Shown here piece after piece: positions 9,354 to 18,587 of a stretch of DNA of 64,000 nucleotides (position 1 is its first letter; the number at the start of each line of letters is the position of its first letter). Where the stretch lies: positions 1-64,000 of the forward strand of contig JAJYUU010000002.1 of the NCBI GenBank assembly GCA_021792405.1. The letters run 5' to 3'. The position numbers were made by a program, and so were the translations under genes. The notes beneath the pieces are model-generated. The model saw only the letters and a program-made list of their open reading frames with translations, was not told the origin of the DNA and did no database searches. This DNA comes from Actinomycetes bacterium. GTDB taxonomy: Bacteria > Actinomycetota > Actinomycetes > Streptosporangiales > Streptosporangiaceae.

Positions 9354-9974
9354 TCAGGCTCGCGGGTCGTCCTGCTCGCGGGGGCCAGCCAGCTTCCAGA
9401 CCGCCGGCAGCAGGCCCGCGGCAATGGCGGCCTTGATCGCGTCCCCGACCACGAACGGCGTGAGCCCATCGGCCAGCGTCGCGCTCGCGCTCAGGTGCAG
9501 GTCGATCGCGAGCCATGCGCAGCCGAACGCGTAAATCAGGATCTCGCCGGCCAGCATGGCGGGCACGGACCTCAGCACCGAGCGGTCAGCGCCGCGCTCA
9601 GCCAGGAACCCGCAAGCGGTAGCCGCCGCGAAGAACCCGAGGATGTAGCCGAACGAGGCGCCGACGTAGCCAGCCGAGTGCCCGGCGAACCACGGGACCC
9701 CCGCCATGCCTGCCACCGCGTACAGGGCCATCGCCGCGGCCGCCCGGCGCCAGCCAAGCGCAGTGCCAGCCAGCAGCACGCCGAGCGTCTGGCCGGTGAT
9801 CGGTACCGGCGTGAACGACAGGCGGACCGATACCTGGGCCAGCACGCCGACCAGGCCTGCCGCGCCGGCCACGAGCAGCACGTCACGTACCGCGTGGGCG
9901 GCCCTGCCGCTGCTGCGGGCAATCAGGTCGCCGAGGACCTGGGGCTGAGGTCGGGCGATCACAGCTGACGACAT
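9354..9974 (-). CDS. bioY: BioY biotin transporter (ECF S component)
   Basis: VSVRLSFTPVPITGQTLGVLLAGTALGWRRAAAAMALYAVAGMAGVPWFAG. Confidence 0.93.
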   Translation of the reverse strand: MSSAVIARPQPQVLGDLIARSSGRAAHAVRDVLLVAGAAGLVGVLAQVSVRLSFTPVPITGQTLGVLLAGTALGWRRAAAAMALYAVAGMAGVPWFAGHSAGYVGASFGYILGFFAAATACGFLAERGADRSVLRSVPAMLAGEILIYAFGCAWLAIDLHLSASATLADGLTPFVVGDAIKAAIAAGLLPAVWKLAGPREQDDPRA

Positions 9975-10029
9975 GAGATGCCTTCCGGGTCGGGCCGCCA
10001 GGGGGGAGCGGACGAGGACGGACCATACC

Positions 10030-10674
10030 ATGCCGCGCGAGCACGACATCCCGTACGCCAGGTATCGTGCCGGGGTGGGCATCGACGCAACCGAGCGGCC
10101 GTCAGCCGAGCCGACCTGCCGGACGGCTGCCCTTACAACTGCCGCAGACATCGGCCGGACTATCGGATACCTGCGCGGTGAGTGGGACGTGCAGCGCCGG
10201 ATCAGCGACCGCCGCAGCGGCCAGGAAGGCGTGTTCCGCGGCACCGCGCGGTTCCGCCCGGCAGTGGTTGGTCAGGTGCTGGCCGGCGGTCAGGTGCTGG
10301 AGTACGCCGAAGACGGCGAACTGCGATTCGGCAGCCACCACGGGCCGGCGCGCCGACGGCTGATCTTCTGCGATCGCCCGGACGGGGCGGCGGATGTCCG
10401 GTTCGCGGACGGGCGCGAGTTCTACCGGCTGGACTTGCGCGCGGACACCTGGCAGGCAGAGCATCCGTGCCGGGCCGACCGGTATCGCGTGACGGTGATC
10501 CGGCTCGGCCCGGACAGCTTCACCGAGATCTGGCTAGTGGCCGGGCCCGGCAAGGACTACCAACTCCAGACGACCTATCGCCGGTCCGGCTCGCCGGCGT
10601 CGGCGCTGCCTCCGGTGACGCCAGCAGGAGCGGAAGTGACCGGGCTGGCCGGAGGGCCAGGCGGCGCCCGGTGA
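10030..10674 (+). CDS. DUF6314-like protein
   Basis: YLRGEWDVQRRISDRRSGQEGVFRGTARF ... DYQLQTTYRR; start codon tentative. Confidence 0.7.
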   Translation: MPREHDIPYARYRAGVGIDATERPSAEPTCRTAALTTAADIGRTIGYLRGEWDVQRRISDRRSGQEGVFRGTARFRPAVVGQVLAGGQVLEYAEDGELRFGSHHGPARRRLIFCDRPDGAADVRFADGREFYRLDLRADTWQAEHPCRADRYRVTVIRLGPDSFTEIWLVAGPGKDYQLQTTYRRSGSPASALPPVTPAGAEVTGLAGGPGGAR

Positions 10675-12359
10675 CCGGCATCGAGTACGCAGGTACGATC
10701 CCGCGGCTGCTCGCGGCAGCCGCCGACCGGGACAGTGACGGTATCTGGCTGCGCAGTGACGCGGGCTCGCTGACGTTCGGAGCGGCGGTCGCGGCGGTCA
10801 GCCAGACGGCCGCGGCGCTGCAGTCGGCCGGAGTCGGCCGCGGCGATCTGGTCATGCTGACCGCCAGCACGACACCGCCGTACCTGCTGAACTGGCTCGC
10901 GCTGACGTCGCTCGGCGCGATCGCGGTCGCGGTCAACCCGCGCAGCATGCCGGCCGAGCTCGCCGGGCTGATCAGCCAGGTGAAGCCGCGGTTGCTGATC
11001 ACCGACACCGGCCTGGCCGACGTGATCTCGGCAGCACGCACCGGGACCGAAGCGGCAGGGACCGGCCGCCCTGCGGCTGGCCAGGCCAATGGGAGCACGC
11101 CAGCAGCCCCGTTCCCGGACGAATGTGACGTGCACGCGCTAGTTCCGCCCGACTGGGCGGACCCGGTCGCGATGGCGACGGCGGCGCGGCACGCCAGGCT
11201 GCCGGCCGCCGGGGTGCGGCCGGACGACATTGCCGTGCTGATTCCCACCTCGGGCACCACCGGCCGGTCCAAGCTCGTGATGCAGACGCACCGGGCGTAC
11301 GCGATGGCGGGCGAGGGCTTCGGCTTCTGGATGGAACTGACCGCCGCCGACCGGATGCTGACCACGCTGCCGCTCTTCCACGTCAATGCGCCGGCCTACT
11401 CGGTCATGGGCTCGCTGGCCTGCGGCGCCGGGCTGGTGCTGGCCGAACGGTTCTCAGCGAGCACGTTCCTTGACACCGCGCGGCGGCACGGCGCGACCGA
11501 GTTCAACGCGATCGGCGCCATGCTCGAGATCTTGATGCGCCAGCCCGAGCGCGCCGATGACGCGGACACGCCGTTGCGGCTGTGCTACACCGGCCCGGCG
11601 CCGGAGCGGGACCGGCAGCTTGCCATGGAGCGGCGTTTCGGCCTGCGGATCGTGGTCGGGTACGCGATGTCGGAGTCTCCGTACGGGCTGATCTGGGCTC
11701 GGGGAACCCGGCCGTTCGGCACGCTGGGCTCGGTCCGGCAGCACCCGGTACTCGGAACCGTCAACCACGCGCGGGTAATCGACGGATCGGGCGCGGTCGT
11801 CGGCCCCGGCGGGACGGGCGAGCTCGAGCTGCGGAATCCGGTGCTGACGCCTGGCTACTGGGGGATGCCGGCCGAGACTGCGGCGCTGATGCACGACGGC
11901 TGGCTGCGCACCGGCGACCTGGTAGCGGTCGGGGACGACGGGACCTACACCTTCATCTCCCGTGTCAAGGAAGTGATCAGGCGCCGCGGCGAGAACCTGT
12001 CGCCGCTCGAGGTCGAGGAAGTACTGAACGCTCACCCGGCGGTGCAGGAGTCGGCGGTCGTCGGCGTCCCATCGGAGCTGTCGGAGGAAGAAGTCAAGGC
12101 GTTCGTCGTCCCGGCGGCCGGCGTGCAGCAGCTGGACTTCGCCGAGTTGCGGTCATTCGCGGCCGCCCGGCTCGCCCCGTTCAAGGTGCCTCGATACTGG
12201 CAGCAGGTCGCGGACCTGCCACGGACGCCGACGGCGCGGGTTGCCAAGCACCGGCTGCCGGCCGGCCACCCGGACGGTGAGTACGACGCTGAGTACGACG
12301 CTGACGCAGCGCAGCCCAGCCACCCAGCGGCGCAAGTTATCAAGGAGAACAGTGACTGA
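10671..12359 (+). CDS. AMP-binding acyl-CoA synthetase/ligase
   Basis: IPTSGTTGRSKLVMQTHRAY, GELELRNPVLTPGYWG, LRTGDLVAVGDDGTYTFISRVKEVIRRRGENLSPLEVE; GTGA overlap with previous stop. Confidence 0.95.
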   Translation: MTGIEYAGTIPRLLAAAADRDSDGIWLRSDAGSLTFGAAVAAVSQTAAALQSAGVGRGDLVMLTASTTPPYLLNWLALTSLGAIAVAVNPRSMPAELAGLISQVKPRLLITDTGLADVISAARTGTEAAGTGRPAAGQANGSTPAAPFPDECDVHALVPPDWADPVAMATAARHARLPAAGVRPDDIAVLIPTSGTTGRSKLVMQTHRAYAMAGEGFGFWMELTAADRMLTTLPLFHVNAPAYSVMGSLACGAGLVLAERFSASTFLDTARRHGATEFNAIGAMLEILMRQPERADDADTPLRLCYTGPAPERDRQLAMERRFGLRIVVGYAMSESPYGLIWARGTRPFGTLGSVRQHPVLGTVNHARVIDGSGAVVGPGGTGELELRNPVLTPGYWGMPAETAALMHDGWLRTGDLVAVGDDGTYTFISRVKEVIRRRGENLSPLEVEEVLNAHPAVQESAVVGVPSELSEEEVKAFVVPAAGVQQLDFAELRSFAAARLAPFKVPRYWQQVADLPRTPTARVAKHRLPAGHPDGEYDAEYDADAAQPSHPAAQVIKENSD

Positions 12360-13137
12360 TTACCCGACCTCGATCGGCACCGCGACCGCCACGACGATCA
12401 CGGTCCTTGGCCAGAACCTTGCCGAGGACCTGATGGGGCAGATCAGCTTCGGCGAGCTGGCGTTCTGGCTGGCGGCGCTGCGCAGGCCGACGGCGGGTGA
12501 GCTCCGGCTGTTCGAGTCCGTGCTGGTGGCGCTGGCCGACCACGGCTTCACCCCATCGGTGATCGCGGCGCGGCTGACCCTGACCGGCGCGCCGGAATCC
12601 GTGCAGGGCGCGCTGGCGGCAGGGCTACTCGGCGGCGGCTCGCGATACCTCGGGGTCACCGAGGACTGCGGGCGTTTCCTCGCGGCCGCGCTTGCCGGGC
12701 ATGACGGCTCGCTGCCGGACACCGACGCCGGCTGGGATGAAATGGCTGCCGCCGCCATCAGGGCGCAGCGGGCAGCCGGGCGGCTGGTGCCGGGACTCGG
12801 CCATCCGGTGCACAAGGACGGCGACCCGCGGACACCGGTGATCTTCCGGATCGCTGCTGAGTCTGGCGTGGCAGGCCCGCACCTGCAGCTGTTTGCTGCA
12901 GTCGGCCGGGTGCACCCGGCGATCATCGGCCGGAGGCTGCCGCTGAACGGGGCCGGAGTCTGCGGGGCCGCGCTCGCCGACCTTGGCTTCCCGCCTGACC
13001 TGCTACGCGGATTTGCCCTGCTGGCACGGACGGCCGGGCTGCTCGGACATCTCGCCGAGGAAATTCGCAATCCGGCGGGCCAGGGCATCTACCGTGAGGT
13101 GGACGAAGCAGTCAGGTACGTGCCGCCGGAGCCGTAA
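12352..13137 (+). CDS. Citrate synthase-like / citryl-CoA lyase-type protein
   Basis: LLGGGSRYLGVTEDCGRFL, GLGHPVHKDGDPRTPV, LARTAGLLGHLAEE; 8-bp overlap with upstream ligase. Confidence 0.8.
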   Translation: MTDYPTSIGTATATTITVLGQNLAEDLMGQISFGELAFWLAALRRPTAGELRLFESVLVALADHGFTPSVIAARLTLTGAPESVQGALAAGLLGGGSRYLGVTEDCGRFLAAALAGHDGSLPDTDAGWDEMAAAAIRAQRAAGRLVPGLGHPVHKDGDPRTPVIFRIAAESGVAGPHLQLFAAVGRVHPAIIGRRLPLNGAGVCGAALADLGFPPDLLRGFALLARTAGLLGHLAEEIRNPAGQGIYREVDEAVRYVPPEP

Positions 13138-13265
13138 CCGGGTGCTGGCAAAGCTTGGCCCGGCGGCGTTGGGCGGCGGCGTGCTTGGCGCACTCCTGCT
13201 GCTCCGCGGATGCCGCACGCGGTCGGCGGTGTGCCCGAGACTGCGGCACCTGGGCATGAGGCTGA

Positions 13266-13285
13266 CGGGAACGAGCCCGTTCCCG
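13266..13285. terminator. Hairpin between convergent genes (CGGGAACG-agcc-CGTTCCCG)
   Basis: Perfect 8-bp stem, 4-nt loop; no U-tract. Confidence 0.4.
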
Positions 13286-13362
13286 CCGGATAGGCCGGTA
13301 AAGCAGGCGCTGCCAGGCAGGCGTGGCGGCCGGGCCAGCCGCCCGGCCGCCACGGCGAGGCG

Positions 13363-14178
13363 TCAGATGCGGAAAAAGAGGTTCAGGAACCGGTCGGCCA
13401 GGGCCGTGTCACCGCTCGCCGTGCCGCCATTGACCCGGCCGAACGCGGTCAGCACCATGCTGCCAGGGTCGAACTCCAGCATGGCGGGCAGGTCGTCGAT
13501 GCTGCCGGGCTCGTAGCTCATGCCAGCATCGCTGATCGAGACCCTGGTGTCGCCCGCGTTCCGGCCGCTGACCCGGATGCCGATGCTGAACGGGGTGAGG
13601 TCGGCGTCGGGCCTAATGGTCGACTGCCAGATGATGAACATGAACGGGACCAGCAAGTCAGCGGTATCGGCCGGCAGCGCATGCGCCCGGCCGCTGCCCT
13701 GCCGGATGTCCCAGGTGTGGACGCCGTAGTCCATCAGCTGGCCGCCCGCGTACACGAACGCCGGTACCGGCCCCATGTAGGCATGCGACACCATCATGCC
13801 GGTCCACTCATCAGCGGTCAGCGGCTCGAGAATGCCCATCATCTTGTCGAGATCGGCACGAGCCCGGGCGAGCATCTCCTGCTGGGACAGGTTGCCGAAC
13901 TCCTGTGCGCTCTGCCCTGCCCGCTCGTGCATGACGACGAGTCCATGCGGAGCCGGCGCCTCAGCCCCGGCCCTGGCGGTGTCGAAAGCAGCGAAATACC
14001 CCTCGGTGGTATCGACGATGTGCCCGATGACATCTTTGACTCGCCAGCTCTCGCATGCCGTCGGCGCGTCCCAGGCGCCCGGCTGCTCCGCGAGCGCGAA
14101 CATCTGGTCCGCTTCCCGGCGGACGACGCGCAGGATAGTGTCCTTGCCTTCGTAGGTCATGGCGTTCCACTCGCTCAT
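13363..14178 (-). CDS. Maleylpyruvate isomerase / DinB-like metal-binding family protein
   Basis: ACESWRVKDVIGHIVDTTEGYFAAFD N-terminal motif of the mycothiol-dependent MPI family. Confidence 0.8.
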   Translation of the reverse strand: MSEWNAMTYEGKDTILRVVRREADQMFALAEQPGAWDAPTACESWRVKDVIGHIVDTTEGYFAAFDTARAGAEAPAPHGLVVMHERAGQSAQEFGNLSQQEMLARARADLDKMMGILEPLTADEWTGMMVSHAYMGPVPAFVYAGGQLMDYGVHTWDIRQGSGRAHALPADTADLLVPFMFIIWQSTIRPDADLTPFSIGIRVSGRNAGDTRVSISDAGMSYEPGSIDDLPAMLEFDPGSMVLTAFGRVNGGTASGDTALADRFLNLFFRI

Positions 14179-14329
14179 GTCCTGACCTCTTCTCTTCCTC
14201 AGGGTTCGGAATGTGAACTGCTGTGCGGTCTACAGATGGTAAGCCCAGCGCACGCCGGACGCCGTGTCAACGAACCCGATAAGACGGGGAACGGGCGGGT
14301 GACGGCCAGACGGGCGGTCAGCCGGCCAG

Positions 14330-14386
14330 GTCGCCGCCAGCCGACGAGGTCGCCGCTAGCCGACGAGGTCGCCGCTAGCCGGCCAG
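14330..14386. repeat. 19-bp tandem repeat x3 spanning the 3' end of the chelatase-like gene
   Basis: gtcgccgcYagccgacgag at 14330, 14349, 14368 (third copy ends ggccag). Confidence 0.85.
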
Positions 14387-15604
14387 GCTGAGGCTGGCCA
14401 GCGCAGCGCCGTACCGGATCGCGACGAGCTGACCGATGGCCTGATGGGCGCCCAGCGTGGGCGCGCACGGCGCGCCGAGAGCCGCGGCTAGGTCCTCAAG
14501 CACCGAGAGGTTCGTTTCCGGTCCGATCAGGCAGGGGGCCAGCACGGGCCGGGCAGCACCGGACTCACTGAGCCGGTTGACCGCATCAACGATGCTGGCC
14601 GGGTCGCCAAGCGAGGCAGGCACTACCGGTACCGAAAGCCGGGAGGCCAGCAGGACCGCAGCGACTCCGGCGGCACTCTCGGCCTGCTCGCCAACGTCGG
14701 CCAGGACCACCACGCCGCGGCTGTCCGCAGCGATACTGAGCCCGGCGGATCGCGCGGACCTGGCAAGACCCGCCTCGGCCAGCCGTGCGTGCAGCGCTTC
14801 AGCCACCAGCGGATGCGGCCCGAGGTGCGCGGCCAGCACCGCGGGTATGGCGGGAACCGCTGCAAGCTGCCGCAGCCTGCCGTCGATAGCGGAGTTCGGG
14901 CTGAGCAGCAGCGGGACGATCACACAGGGGAACTGATCCTGGCCGTCCGCCAGTGGTCCGTCCGGAAGCAGGCACTCCGACAGCGCCAGCTCATTCCCCT
15001 CGAGATAGCCGAGGCGAATGTCGACTCCGGGGCAGGAGAGTCCGGTGGTAGCGGCCACCTGCGGGCCGATCTCGGCCGAGTCGGCCTGGGCCCGGCCGGG
15101 CACGGCGATTACGAGGGCGGGCGCGTCTGATGCCACCGAGAGCCGGTGGGGACTGCGATGACGGCCGGCTGGGCGGGTCCGGTTAGTCCTTTTCGGCAGA
15201 GCACCGCTGTTCGCTGCGGGCTCGCGCTGGGGGAGGCCGGGCTCGCGCTGGGGGAGGCTAGGCCCGCGCTGGGGGAGCGCTCCGCCTCGCCGGGGCAGCT
15301 CAGCACCCTCGGATGCGGCACCGCCTCCCTGCGCTGCCAATGTCACGTCACGCGGCTGCTGGCCGTCCTCTGGCGGCAGAGGTTCCCAGACAGACGGCCG
15401 TTTCGGCAGTCCGCTCCAAGGCGACGACTGCGATGCTGGCGACGACTGCGATGCTGGCGATGACAGCGACTCCGGGCGCTCGAATAGCGACCTGCCGCGC
15501 TCAGGTAGCGGCTGGCCCGCTGGCTTGCGCCGCGGCAGCTCGCCACCCTGCGGGGGCAGCCCGTCTCCTGGCTGCGGCTCTGCTGGCTGCCTCGGCTCCG
15601 TCAC
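14375..15604 (-). CDS. CbiX/sirohydrochlorin-chelatase-like protein with long low-complexity N-terminus
   Basis: C-terminal ~280 aa have CbiX layout (VIVPLLLSP..., LGPHPLVAEALHARLAEAG, VPASLGDPASIVDAVNRL) but lack the usual His motifs; N-terminus is Pro/Arg/Gln-rich repeats; GTG start tentative. Confidence 0.6.
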   Translation of the reverse strand: MTEPRQPAEPQPGDGLPPQGGELPRRKPAGQPLPERGRSLFERPESLSSPASQSSPASQSSPWSGLPKRPSVWEPLPPEDGQQPRDVTLAAQGGGAASEGAELPRRGGALPQRGPSLPQREPGLPQREPAANSGALPKRTNRTRPAGRHRSPHRLSVASDAPALVIAVPGRAQADSAEIGPQVAATTGLSCPGVDIRLGYLEGNELALSECLLPDGPLADGQDQFPCVIVPLLLSPNSAIDGRLRQLAAVPAIPAVLAAHLGPHPLVAEALHARLAEAGLARSARSAGLSIAADSRGVVVLADVGEQAESAAGVAAVLLASRLSVPVVPASLGDPASIVDAVNRLSESGAARPVLAPCLIGPETNLSVLEDLAAALGAPCAPTLGAHQAIGQLVAIRYGAALASLSLAG

Positions 15605-15683
15605 GCTGTCAGATCGTAATAGGCCCGCAGAGCGGTTGACGCGCCTTCCGGGATCTTCACGCCAAAGCTGCCGGTCTCGCCAG

Positions 15684-16061
15684 CTAACGCGGTTCGGCTG
15701 GCAGCATGCTCCTGACCACAGCAATCAGCGCGGCCTTCTGGTCCTCGGTGAGCCGCTGCTCGGCTCTGATCGCCGCCTCGATATCCGGCGGCGCACTTCG
15801 CGCTGCCAGATCGGCGCTGATGTCCTTGTGCAGTAGGCCAGCCTGCGCTAGCAGCGTCTCGGCAGAGACGTTCAGGGCGTCGGAGATCAGCCGGATGACC
15901 CGCACCGAAGGCTGATGCAGTCCGCGCTCGATCTGGCTCAGGTAGGGATTGGATAGCTTGGTCCGCTCGGCGAGCTGCCGCAGCGACAAGTTGGCCATCT
16001 TGCGCTTGTCCCGGATGAAGGCGCCCAGCGCCTGCATTTGCGAGTCCCACGGATCGGCCAT
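15684..16061 (-). CDS. XRE family HTH transcriptional regulator
   Basis: FIRDKRKMANLSLRQLAERTKLSNPYLSQIERGLHQPSVRVIRLISDAL. Confidence 0.95.
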   Translation of the reverse strand: MADPWDSQMQALGAFIRDKRKMANLSLRQLAERTKLSNPYLSQIERGLHQPSVRVIRLISDALNVSAETLLAQAGLLHKDISADLAARSAPPDIEAAIRAEQRLTEDQKAALIAVVRSMLPAEPR

Positions 16062-16141
16062 GTCGCTTCACATTTTCCAGATACGAGGTGCGGCAGCCCT
16101 GCAGTCCCGTCTGCGGGTGAGCAGGGCTGCCGTTGGCGTCG

Positions 16142-17077
16142 TTAGGACTTGGTGCCGCGGGCCTTGGCCTGACCGGCTGACCTGGTGGTGCCAGACCGTC
16201 CGGCGCTGCCAGGCCGCTTGGCTGCAGCTGATTTGCTGGCAGTCGTGGCTTTGCCGGTCTTGGTGGCGCCTGCGGTTTTGGCGCTAGCGGCCCCGGACGT
16301 TCCGACGGCCTTGGCGCCGCTTCCGGCCTTGGATGTGCTAGCCCGCTTCGCGGAGTCGGTCGGCTTGGCGGATCGGGCAGCGCGCTCCGGCCCAGCCGGC
16401 CGTCCGGTCTTAATCGCACCCGCGGACTTCGCGCTGACTCGCGGGGTTCGTGGCTTGCGAGCCTGTGCGGGCGCGGTGACCTCAGCCTCGACGCGGCCAG
16501 TGTCGGTGACGTCGAGCCTGGTGATGTGGAGCCCGGCTGATCCGGTATCGGCCGGAGATGGGGTGGGCTCTGCCCTGACGGTTACCCGGGTAGCGGTCTC
16601 TGGCTGCACGAGCCTTCGCATACCTGGCAGCACCTCGAACACCTGCGTCAGCTGCGCAACACGCTGGGCGACGACGGGGCTGGCGGACCGTAGCGCCTGG
16701 CGCTGTCGTGCCACAACCTGGTCGGCGAGGTGCCGCTGGCTGGCGACAACCTGGTCGGCGAGGTGCCGCTGCCTGGCGATAGCCCGGTCGGCAAGCTGGC
16801 GCTGGCTGGCCAGGAACTGATCGGCAAGCTCCTGCGACCTGGCTCGCAACTTGGCCGGATCTGCCAGCGTGCTCAGCTCCGGCATGGTCGACCGGGCTGC
16901 CTTCGCCCGCTCGTTACCCATGCGAAGGGCGTCTACGACCACCTCACGGCCCTTGCGGACCTGGTCCTGGCTCTTGCGAACCTGATCGTGGCGCTTGCGG
17001 AGCTGCTCCTGACCGCGGTGCACGGCGGCGACCAACTGATCCTGGACTTCCTGCGCCAGTGCGCGGGTATCAATCAT
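16142..17077 (-). CDS. HbhA-like coiled-coil protein with Lys/Ala/Ser/Thr-rich C-terminal tail
   Basis: 11-residue repeats (ASQRQLADRAI/ARQRHLADQVV/ASQRHLADQVV) and basic KTAGATKTGKATTASKSAAAKRPG tail; next to an XRE regulator, as recalled for Rv0474-Rv0475 (hbhA). Confidence 0.75.
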   Translation of the reverse strand: MIDTRALAQEVQDQLVAAVHRGQEQLRKRHDQVRKSQDQVRKGREVVVDALRMGNERAKAARSTMPELSTLADPAKLRARSQELADQFLASQRQLADRAIARQRHLADQVVASQRHLADQVVARQRQALRSASPVVAQRVAQLTQVFEVLPGMRRLVQPETATRVTVRAEPTPSPADTGSAGLHITRLDVTDTGRVEAEVTAPAQARKPRTPRVSAKSAGAIKTGRPAGPERAARSAKPTDSAKRASTSKAGSGAKAVGTSGAASAKTAGATKTGKATTASKSAAAKRPGSAGRSGTTRSAGQAKARGTKS

Positions 17078-17105
17078 GACGGCCTCCTCTTAAGGTCATG
17101 TGCAT

Positions 17106-17136
17106 ACTATATCAAGCGCAGCGCGCAGTATGTCAA
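17106..17136 (-). promoter_or_regulatory. Sigma70-like promoter for the HbhA-like gene (TTGACA ... TATAGT, 19-bp spacer)
   Basis: -35 complement tgtcaa at 17131-17136, -10 complement actata at 17106-17111; SD aggagg before ATG 17077. Confidence 0.6.
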
Positions 17137-17361
17137 GCGAGCCTGTCCGCTCCGTAACCACGCACAAGCGCTTCGTGTGCGCCGACGCGGCCAAGCCATC
17201 AGTGACGCCCATGCCCGGCTCGGGCGCTGTCCTCACTCGCCGCGGGCGGGAAGCGACCTGATCTGACGGGTGCCGGATCGCGGTCATTGGCGCAGGGTCG
17301 GCGGCCCTTGTGCGGCCTTTGTCGGTTTTCGCCCGAACTTGCAGACCGCCTCAACCACAGA

Positions 17362-17420
17362 ACTAGTACTAGTGCCGTGGCTAGTACCACAGCGACAGCA
17401 CCTTTGCTGTGGTACCTAGC
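17362..17420. repeat. Palindrome ACTAGTACTAGT followed by long imperfect inverted repeat
   Basis: 12-bp palindrome 17362-17373; GCTAGTACCACAGC (17380-17393) versus GCTGTGGTACCTAGC (17406-17420), one-base bulge. Confidence 0.8.
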
Positions 17421-17565
17421 CGGCGCCGAGCAGCGCGACCTCGCCCCTGATCAGGCCAACGGGCCGGCGCGCGGGACGCATGGCCGCGGAAAGCCGGGCG
17501 GCAGGGCGGCGGGGCTCACGCGGGTCGCCTGAGAGCGCAAAGCGACGACGAACTAGGTTGCAGTT

Positions 17566-18486
17566 ATGACTGATGCCTGGCCGACCGCTTCCTATCAGCA
17601 GTGGGCTGCGACCTGCGACACGTTGCACGCGCATACTCAGGTGCTCGGCAAATTCGCCGTCGCGCTGGCGCCACCAGAGCCGCAGTTGCAGCATGCGGCG
17701 CTCAGGCTGACCGCCCGAGGGTGGGAGACCTGTCCACTGCCCGCACCGGACGGTTCCGGGCGCTTTGTCGTCCTGCTGGATATGCACGCCCACGAGGCGG
17801 TCGCCGAGCACAGCGACGGCAGGGTCGAGCGCGTGCCGCTGACGCCGGACCGGCCCGTGGGCGACGTCGCCCGCGAGTTGCTGGCCGGCGTTCGCAGGCT
17901 GGCGGGGGACGTGCACATTGACCCGACGCCGCAGGAGGTGCCGTGGAGCGTCCCGCTTGACGCCGACGACGAGCACGCAACCTATGACCGCGATCAGGTG
18001 GCGGCCTACTTTGCCGCAGCCGGCCGGGCTGCCAGCGTGCTGACGGAGTTTCGCGCCCCTTACCGGGGCCGGTCAACTCCGGTCAATGCGTGGTGGGGAT
18101 CGTTCGACCTGGCAGTCAGCATGTTCTCCGGCCAGCCAGCCGAGCCGCCGTCGCCCGACTTCATCACGCGCAACGCGATGGATGCCCAGGAGGTCGCCGT
18201 CGGCTGGTGGCCAGGAGATCCGCGGCATCCGGTCGCCGCGTTCTATGCCTACGCGCACCCTGCCCCGCCGGGCTTCAGCGATGGACCGATCCGGCCGGCC
18301 GCCGCGTACTGGGACAGCGCTCTGGGGGAGTACATCCTGAACCACGACGATGCACGCGCCAGCAGCGATCCGCACGCAACGGCTCTGGAGTTCGTCCGAT
18401 CAGTGTTTACGCATGCGTGCTCAGTCTGCCGGTGGGACGACTCGCTAGCCGCGAGCGCGCATGGCGACCCGCCGCCGGTGCATTAA
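17566..18486 (+). CDS. DUF5996 family protein
   Basis: Conserved layout ...VNAWWGSFDLAVSMFSGQP...NAMDAQEVAVGWWPGDPRHPVAAFYAYAHPAPPGF; TAGGTT 6 nt upstream of ATG. Confidence 0.8.
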   Translation: MTDAWPTASYQQWAATCDTLHAHTQVLGKFAVALAPPEPQLQHAALRLTARGWETCPLPAPDGSGRFVVLLDMHAHEAVAEHSDGRVERVPLTPDRPVGDVARELLAGVRRLAGDVHIDPTPQEVPWSVPLDADDEHATYDRDQVAAYFAAAGRAASVLTEFRAPYRGRSTPVNAWWGSFDLAVSMFSGQPAEPPSPDFITRNAMDAQEVAVGWWPGDPRHPVAAFYAYAHPAPPGFSDGPIRPAAAYWDSALGEYILNHDDARASSDPHATALEFVRSVFTHACSVCRWDDSLAASAHGDPPPVH

Positions 18487-18587
18487 CCGCGTTCGGCGCT
18501 AACTGGGTGCGCCATCGTTAGCGCCCCGTGCCGCCCGTGGCGTCCGCCCCGCCCGTGCCGCCCGTGGCGCCTGCGGTAGCGGCGGTC

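Noticed and set aside
13266-13285. Strong intrinsic terminator claim
   Set aside because: Hairpin is real but lacks a U-tract; kept only as a low-confidence terminator.
16142-16560. Basic Lys/Ala-rich region considered as a separate histone H1-like gene
   Set aside because: Continuous in frame with the upstream coiled-coil domain; treated as the tail of the HbhA-like protein.
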